This document shows positions 57,313 to 64,000 of a stretch of DNA of 64,000 bases, piece by piece; position 1 is the first letter of the stretch, and every line of letters starts with the position of its first letter. This DNA comes from Gorsachius magnificus (lineage: Eukaryota; Chordata; Aves; Pelecaniformes; Ardeidae), in the NCBI GenBank assembly GCA_034008185.1, contig CM067086.1, positions 64,288,985-64,352,984 of the forward strand. Direction: 5' to 3'. Made by a program: the position numbers and the translations under genes. The notes below the pieces were generated by a model, which saw only the letters and a list, made by a program, of their open reading frames with translations, searched no databases and was not told where the DNA came from.

Positions 57313-60300
57313 TTTTTGGTGTTAAGAAAAAAAGGCTCTTTGCCAACAGCCTTACATGAAGGTAAAAGCAAGCCATGTCCTCTGGTACCTCTTCTAACCC
57401 TATGCATATTCATCAATTCCAGTACACATTCCTGTGTGCCATGCAGCTGATGAGCTGAGAAACACCGCAATCAGCCCTGGATAAAGGATCTGAGAGCACA
57501 AGCACAGGTCGGATCCCCAGAGGTGTAAAGCAGCATGCCTTCAGGTCGATGTAGTAAGGTCCATGTTAACAGATCAAGAAATTGCTTGTCTCCTCTATTC
57601 CGCTTGACCTGTTAAGTTTGTTTTATGCCACTCTCTTAGCAATATAAATTTGCCTATTAGGAAAAAAAAAAGGCTTAGAAAAATCCTGTCTCTGCCTCTT
57701 CTTCCCCTTAACTCTGCCCTCTCCTTACAAGCCACAAGATTTAAATGCATCCAGAATTTATTGGGAAGGAAAAGGCCCCAGATTCCACTCAAAGCACGCA
57801 TTTACATTGTCCCTGTCACAGTGTGGAGCTGTGACGCAGAACAAAGTCACAAGTGCAGCAGCATGGCCCCTGACACCAAGCACTGAGGCAGCAGAGGTGT
57901 GAGACCTGGCAGAGACCCCAGATCACCCTTCCACAGGCTGCGGAGGGGCGCACAGGATGGCAGAGAGCATCCTCCAGCCTAACCTTGCACCTGCAGATAA
58001 CTGGAGGGAGATTCGGGGGCTGTTTATTCAAACACATACTCCCCCTTAACACCAGATCAAAAAAAAATTCATGAAGGAGGTGCCAGGTTCCCGACTCTTG
58101 TAGGGCACAGAGGTGGTGTTTTTACATGAAGAGACCCTCCAGATCCTCCTGCACCAAAGTGTTCACCCTAAGAGCAGAGCTGCACACAGCAAAGCTTTAG
58201 CGGGGCCGGGGGTGCTTGGAGGGATGGTGATGCAGAAGATTAATGGATCTCTTCCAGCCATAGGTTGTCAGTTAAGTCAAGCACTGCTAATGCGGGATGT
58301 TGTCCTGAGACCTCTGTTAGCACAATGACGAAGCTCTTTTTAATTCCTCTGTGTAAAAGGCATAATCCTTGTATGCCAATGGATCATATCCTGGAGATCC
58401 CCAGAGAGCAAGGCAAATGTGGAAAGAAAGGGAAAGCAAATCCCTTATTTCATAATGGTGTAAACAGACATGTCAGGAGAATTACATCAACGTGCAGCAC
58501 ATGTGAAATTTAATACTCCTCCTAATGCATTTAGATGAGGCAAAATGCAAAGTCTATACTGCCTCTGGGAATAATTCTGGTAGGAAGTTTTCACCACTAG
58601 GAACCAAGGACTTTCTACCTACTCTGGAATTTGAGCCTTTGTTTTCAAAGCCTTCCTGAGAGACTTCAAAATCAAGTTTGTTAAGTGTACGTTACTCTTT
58701 GAAGATCTGTCTTCTAGAATGAAACACCAGGGCTCTTCCCAGCAATGCTGATGTAAATCAAGAGTAGCATGCCTGAAAATCAGTAAACATTCATGGGGTC
58801 TCAGACAACCTGCAAAAGAGTTGCCTGACCCTTTGCATTGCAGAAGGTCAAGATATGCAAACACACGCAGCCCCTATCCTTTGCCTAGCATCAGCTGGTA
58901 TTGCTGCAAGGAGGCATCAGACCTGCATGGATTTCCATAGCTTTGACTTTGGCCCAGAAGGCTCTCAAAGGCTTATAAATCAAGCAATATTTGCTTTGGA
59001 GTCCTTGCAGGCAGGAGGAGCCTGAGATCTTCTGGCTGGTTCTGCCCCCCCCCTCCCCCCCATATCAGACTATAGATATGGGATTCAGCAAAGAATACAG
59101 CTCAGATGTGGCTTGAATTCAGACAAGTGACTCGAAGTGATGATTTCCCCCCCACCAGGCTGCAGATGATCGATGTATTATGCATGAAACTAGTGCCAGG
59201 CACAGATGGGGTGGGAGTAGAAGGTGTGAGCTGATAATGACAGCAGCCAAGCTCTGCTAGAAAAGACTCTGCAACACACTTGCAGATTGGGTAAAAAAAG
59301 GATGCAACATGCATGAGAGACCAGCCATGGTTTAAAGGGCCAAACAGTTTAATTGCTGCCAAAACTGAGGTTCATGCAAGGATTTGAGTGGCACGGCTGC
59401 CAGAGGGAGCAGGGGATTAGCCTTGATGATTCAAGGAAGTGTCTTCCCATCTTGTGTTCTTGAATAACCATAGGGCGATGAGTGAAATACTTATTCTGGG
59501 GTTTAAAAGCTGAAGACAGGGAATCCAAAGTGGTGACATGGTGCTGCATCAGATACTGCCTCCAGCAGGATCCTGGCTCATACTCAGCACAATGCTGAGA
59601 ACTTGGCACCAGGTCCAAAGCTGAAGCAAGCAGGAATTTCTCCATGGACACTTCTAGGGTTTGGATCCAAGCCCTTGAAGGCCAGCATGCATGGCCTGAT
59701 CCTGAAGAAACAGGGGCAGTTTGGATGGGCAACATGTCACTGACTTGGAGCCAGGTGGGTACAGACTTCAGTGGGAGGATGAGTGAAGAGAGTTCTATCA
59801 CCATCTGGAAAAGGACCTGGCACTGTGAGAAAGAGCTCAGCAAGTGTGCTATCCCTAAAGACCCATGAGGAAGCAGTGATGTTCCAAAGAAAAGCCCGTG
59901 ACTTCCCTGGTCAGCGTTGGAGCACTCTGGAGAACATTGCAAGACCAGATGCTTAAAATAAGCTGCTTCCCTTCTACAATCAAACCATGAGAAGGGGATA
60001 CTCTGTTCCTTACACAGCTTCTTTGAAGAAGCTCCAGCCTTGGAGTGCGCATCTGACAGCTGGCAAGACATCATTGGCTTTGCCAAATCTGACCACAGCT
60101 GATCCCCATGCAATAAAACGTCGGCCTTGAATCACCAGAGGCTGAGAATGTGCTTGTTTGGAGGATCATCAGGCAAGGGCTGCAAAGACTTGCTAGACAT
60201 TTGCAAGGCATTTGCCTGTTCCAGGCTCTGTGGAAGTCTGACCCTACACAAAAAGATCCTTGTTGTCACCAGCCCTGCTCATGGTGCCCGTGATGTAAGA

Positions 60301-62130
60301 GCTATAGCAAATCAGTGTCTGGGGGATCTAAGCTGTGCATTCAGCAACATGCAATAATCCTTGCAATGCTGAGACATAATGTTTTGGGAAGTCAGGCCAG
60401 GAAGCATTGCACAGAGGTGAATATTTCACATCACTTAGGGGGTAGGGCCCTATGAAATGTAGCTGTTTCACTGCTCGGAAAGCGATCTGGTCAAATTTCC
60501 TCCAAACAGGCCTCAGATGCTCAAATTTGTCCATGGGAATAAGCATTTCTGATAACACTGCCCAATTTAAGCTTGCAAAGAAACCTCCCATGGGGGAAGC
60601 ATCACAAGGGACAAGGTTTCAACTCACGTTATTTCCCATAGTTCAGGGGGTTGCAACAACTTATGGATGTGGCAACTCACCTAAAACCATGAACAAATGT
60701 GTGATAGAAAGGGTGCGTTACAAGACTGGAGAAGCCCAGCACTCATGATGGGTCACGATGTGACATGTTGCGTCGTGCTCTGCTAGGCACCGGTCTGGGT
60801 TGTCTCTGCTTCCCCTCCATCTCCCAGCTCGGCAAGCCATCCCCACAGGGCTTTCTTCACACGCATCCTGAGATACCTTCAAACAGGCTTCCCTGCCAAT
60901 GCAGCCCAACACGGTGTCCCTAAACTGTAGGAGGACCTGAAGGGCTTGAGTAGGGCCAGTTTCATTAGGTTTATACCCAGCCAAGACTAGGAAAAGCCCC
61001 TTCATTCCCACTCAAGTTGGCTTTAAGGTCACATTTTGTGGTGTTACCACCATCAGGACATGTACATCAGTCCGGATCTGGCCCCAGTCTATCCTGCATG
61101 GCTGTCCTTATCTTATGCAGTTTCAGGGAGCTCAGCAGCAATTTATGGATCAAAGCTAAGGGGTAATACCAGCGCCCTTTCACCATATTGCTTTCACTAA
61201 ATTACTGCGTCCTTTAAAAAAAGAAATCTTAGCAGACCGCAGCACAATGCCAGACAGACTGTCACTACCGAATGATGTTTATTTATTCTCTCTCTGGCTC
61301 TTGGCTGGCCCCATTACCAGCATATCTTAGTGTCTCTCAGTCATCAGCATATTTGCCTTCCTTTCCCTTCCCCCTACCCCGAGGTACATGTCTCCTCTCA
61401 AGTACAAAGCGGACTGACACGGCAAGTTTTTGAGCCTATTTAACACCGGCTGTATCTGAGGAGAACTAGATTCAGTGACAGAGCCTCAGAATTAATTACA
61501 CGAAGGTGAATTCCCATCACAGATCCTGGCACTGTGTCACTGCAAACATTTGAACAGCCTGCCTCTGGCCCTTGGCTGCCTTTGTGCGGCATCAAGCAAT
61601 TATTTGTACCTGCGTGGTGAAACATGTCAGCCCCCTCAGAGGGGCTGCAATACCCCAAACACAGGTCACCCTTGTTCTTTGCGAGCCAGGCGAAGAAAAG
61701 GGTGCATGGTGGATCTCGGCCGTGCACGCAGCCCCTGGTGCTGCTGTGCTCAAGCCCTTCAGGGCTGTGAATGCCGTTATTTGTGTACAAGCCATGCGGT
61801 GAATACTCTCTTGCAGATGAGACCGTAGCCAGGCTCAGTGATTTGGCCAAAAGCAGAAACAGGACTCGAGGCCAAGGAAGCAAAGTTTTAAGTGCAAATC
61901 TCAAACTCCAGCCTGTCCTTGCCGAGTCCCACCAGCAGGGAGCAAATAGGAGACTGAACCCCCCCTCCCATCTCCCTTTTGTCAAGTGTCCTCAGCCCTT
62001 TCCTCTCCCTTTTCACCTTCCCTGCATCCCAGGGTATCCCCGGTGGAAACTCTTTTCATCCTTCACACCCCAGCTCCAACTGCTTCCCCTTCCCCTTGTT
62101 GCAGCTGTTGCAGCTGACACACTCCTACCA
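57313..62130. other. Intergenic sequence
   Basis: No supported gene. The longest frame (59349-60113 minus, 254 codons) has no recognisable domain. Confidence 0.4.
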
Positions 62131-62168
62131 GTCTTTTTTCTTTCTTTTTTTTTTTTTTTCTTTTTTTC
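62131..62168. repeat. T-rich run
   Basis: Mostly T with scattered C (about 38 bp). Confidence 0.85.
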
Positions 62169-64000
62169 CCAAAAGGGACATATCTGGGGTTTTTCTTTAC
62201 ATACCTGCATTGCAAATTTACACAGAGCTGAGCTGACTTTGGGGTTAGCCTGTAAAGTTCATCAGAGATGATCATGGGAGAGCGGAGGTTAAAAAGAGCA
62301 AAGTCGCATTTCAGCATGGAGCAAGGAAAGGAAACTGTGCTTATCCCTTCGGCTGCAACCTGCAGTTTTCCTTCATCTTCTTCAGGGCAAGGAAAGAGGG
62401 ATGAGGAGAGGTTGGGTAAGGTGGAGAGCAAAGGGAATTGCCTGTATAAAGGGGTGATCGGGGCACAGGGCAGGGAACAAACAGTGGAGACATCTCTGCC
62501 TTTCCTGAAGGAAAAGAGCTGTCTGCACATCCCAAATTCTCCCTCCACTGGGACTAGCTGGGGCTGTGAGGCTCTTTTAAGAAATATTAGAGGCAGATCA
62601 GATTTACCCAGAGGCTTTGAGGTTTAGTCAGAGCTCCTGGACCTCCCCGAATCGACTGCCAGCTGCGGAGGACCTTGGGGTCACCCGGGGAAGAAGTGGT
62701 GAAGAGATCAAGCTGCTCCAGAAAGTCCCGTAGGCTGGCGTGCAGTGGGCTCCCTGCGCACAGGGGGATGGGATGAGCCATCGGCCGGAGAAGCCCATGT
62801 GAGCCCTGAGGGAGGAAGTTTTCCAGCTGATCGTCAGGAAAACGGGGCTATTCTCCGTGAACTCGGCCACAGCACAAAAACAAAGTTCTTCCTCATTAGG
62901 GAGGAATTTGACGGGCCTCGCTGGGAGCCAGTGCTGCAGCAGCACACAAAAGGTCAGGTCTTATTCTGGAAGTCTTTCCTCCCCTTCTTCCAGCAGGAAA
63001 AATAATTCAAAATATCCCTAAAGAACTCTCTCCCTTCCCCACACGTGCTCCACCCCCTCCCCCCCCGCCTCCTCCCTCCCAAATATGAAAAGGAGGAAAT
63101 GCCTCAATCCGGGGAAGAGAGCTGCGGTGGGGACAGCCAATCTCCCTGCACAGCCCATGGGATCCAGATCCCTTTGCCTCTGACAGTCTCGTTATTAGAA
63201 GGCCATGCCTAATTAAGAGGGGAAGGAACAACGGGTACATCCTATTCCCCCAACACGGCACGTTGCAGAGATCGCCATGTTTGTTGGACGCCCATGCCAA
63301 CGTTAACTCTTGCGTTGTGGCCGGTTGCATATGAGGCTTTCTTAGGGGAAATTCAGTCTGTTTAGGTGTCCCTGTTACACCTCTGGTGCTGCAGGTGGCC
63401 TGGGTCTGCCTGCACCAGCCAGTGTAAAGTCTCCCAGTGCTCCACTTGCCTACAGAAACGTGCCTCAGAGCCTCACCTTGGGGTGAAGACAAAAGGAGTC
63501 AACTCGGGCAATCGCAGCCATGTCAATACGATGGTTTCTCACCTTCACGACCAGCCACCCACTTCTGCTCCCTGTATCTTCAGAAGGACCAGATTCATCC
63601 AGACCAGTAGAGGACCATCTTCATACTCTGTAGCACAGCGCTTCCAAACCTTTGTTGAAACCATTTTGTGTCCACATTACATGGGAAAACTGACAACTGC
63701 CTGTTATCTATTGTGAGCTTTCTGTACCAGCTTCATTTGCTTCTCACATCGCTTGTGAATGTGAAATTCCACTTCTGTGATCGAGGCTAATTATTTGGTT
63801 AAGATAATTTATTGTTACTTTGAACTCAGCATCTTGACTTGCTAGTTACATGGATTTTCAAATGGACTTGTAGAGAGTAGCAGTCACATATTGCCCAAAA
63901 CCTGGGATGTGAACTGAAGAAGTTTTGTTTCAGCTCTCATCAGCTGCAGAGGTCACAGTTAAGTAAAATCGGCTTAAGCTGGGATTGGAAAACTGTGTCT
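62169..64000. other. Intergenic sequence to window end
   Basis: No supported gene or repeat family. A C-rich patch lies at about 63050-63075. Confidence 0.4.

Noticed and set aside
59349..60113. 254-codon minus-strand frame
   Set aside because: No domain, no splice or repeat support; probably a chance frame in intergenic DNA.
63007..63492. 161-codon minus-strand frame ending in a glycine run
   Set aside because: The glycine run reads a C-rich patch; no other evidence.

Overview
The window is vertebrate nuclear DNA, almost certainly from a bird. It is crowded with CR1 LINE copies ending in the ATTCTATG-type 3' tail. It carries ERV-L-like and gammaretrovirus-like (ERV1) endogenous retrovirus pieces, and the host genes have spliced, vertebrate-type exons. 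I cannot name the species.

Layout. 1-5577 is a transposon mosaic: an inverted ERV-L gag/protease piece cut by a CR1, further CR1 fragments, then a decayed ERV1 (RNase H-integrase, env tail, 3' LTR). 5585-9506 is a minus-strand segment holding an intact ITPRIPL1-like gene (508 codons) with a broken second body directly behind it. 9505-15642 is an ERV-L provirus (gag remnant, protease, CR1 insertion, RT, RNase H, integrase, 3' LTR), followed by a solo LTR (15741-16314) and a CR1 endonuclease-like remnant. 17275-21134 is a second, nearly identical copy of the ITPRIPL1 segment, same strand. 21313-24345 is an internally deleted retrovirus with two related LTR pieces. 25024-27300 is a third ITPRIPL1-type copy on the plus strand, rearranged and frameshifted. 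27300-36412 is gene-poor and full of CR1 and LTR fragments. 37131-49097 is a five-exon two-pore-domain K+ channel gene that best fits KCNK16 (TALK-1), plus strand. From 49098 to the end I see no convincing gene, one CR1 fragment and a few simple repeats.

How it fits together. The only two gene types that look functional are the ITPRIPL1-like membrane proteins (two intact copies with the same protein) and the K+ channel. The first 27 kb is a young rearrangement zone. About 1.66 kb at the left edge is an inverted, near-identical copy of 9505-11165, and the ITPRIPL1 segment occurs three times in two orientations. Each ITPRIPL1 copy has a GC-rich first exon, an intron made mostly of a ~35-bp pyrimidine-rich minisatellite, and a single coding exon. 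The minisatellite differs strongly between copies while the coding exons of copies 1 and 2 do not. I found no bacterial-type system, CRISPR array or new enzyme system. The most unusual material is the ITPRIPL1 cluster and its minisatellite introns.
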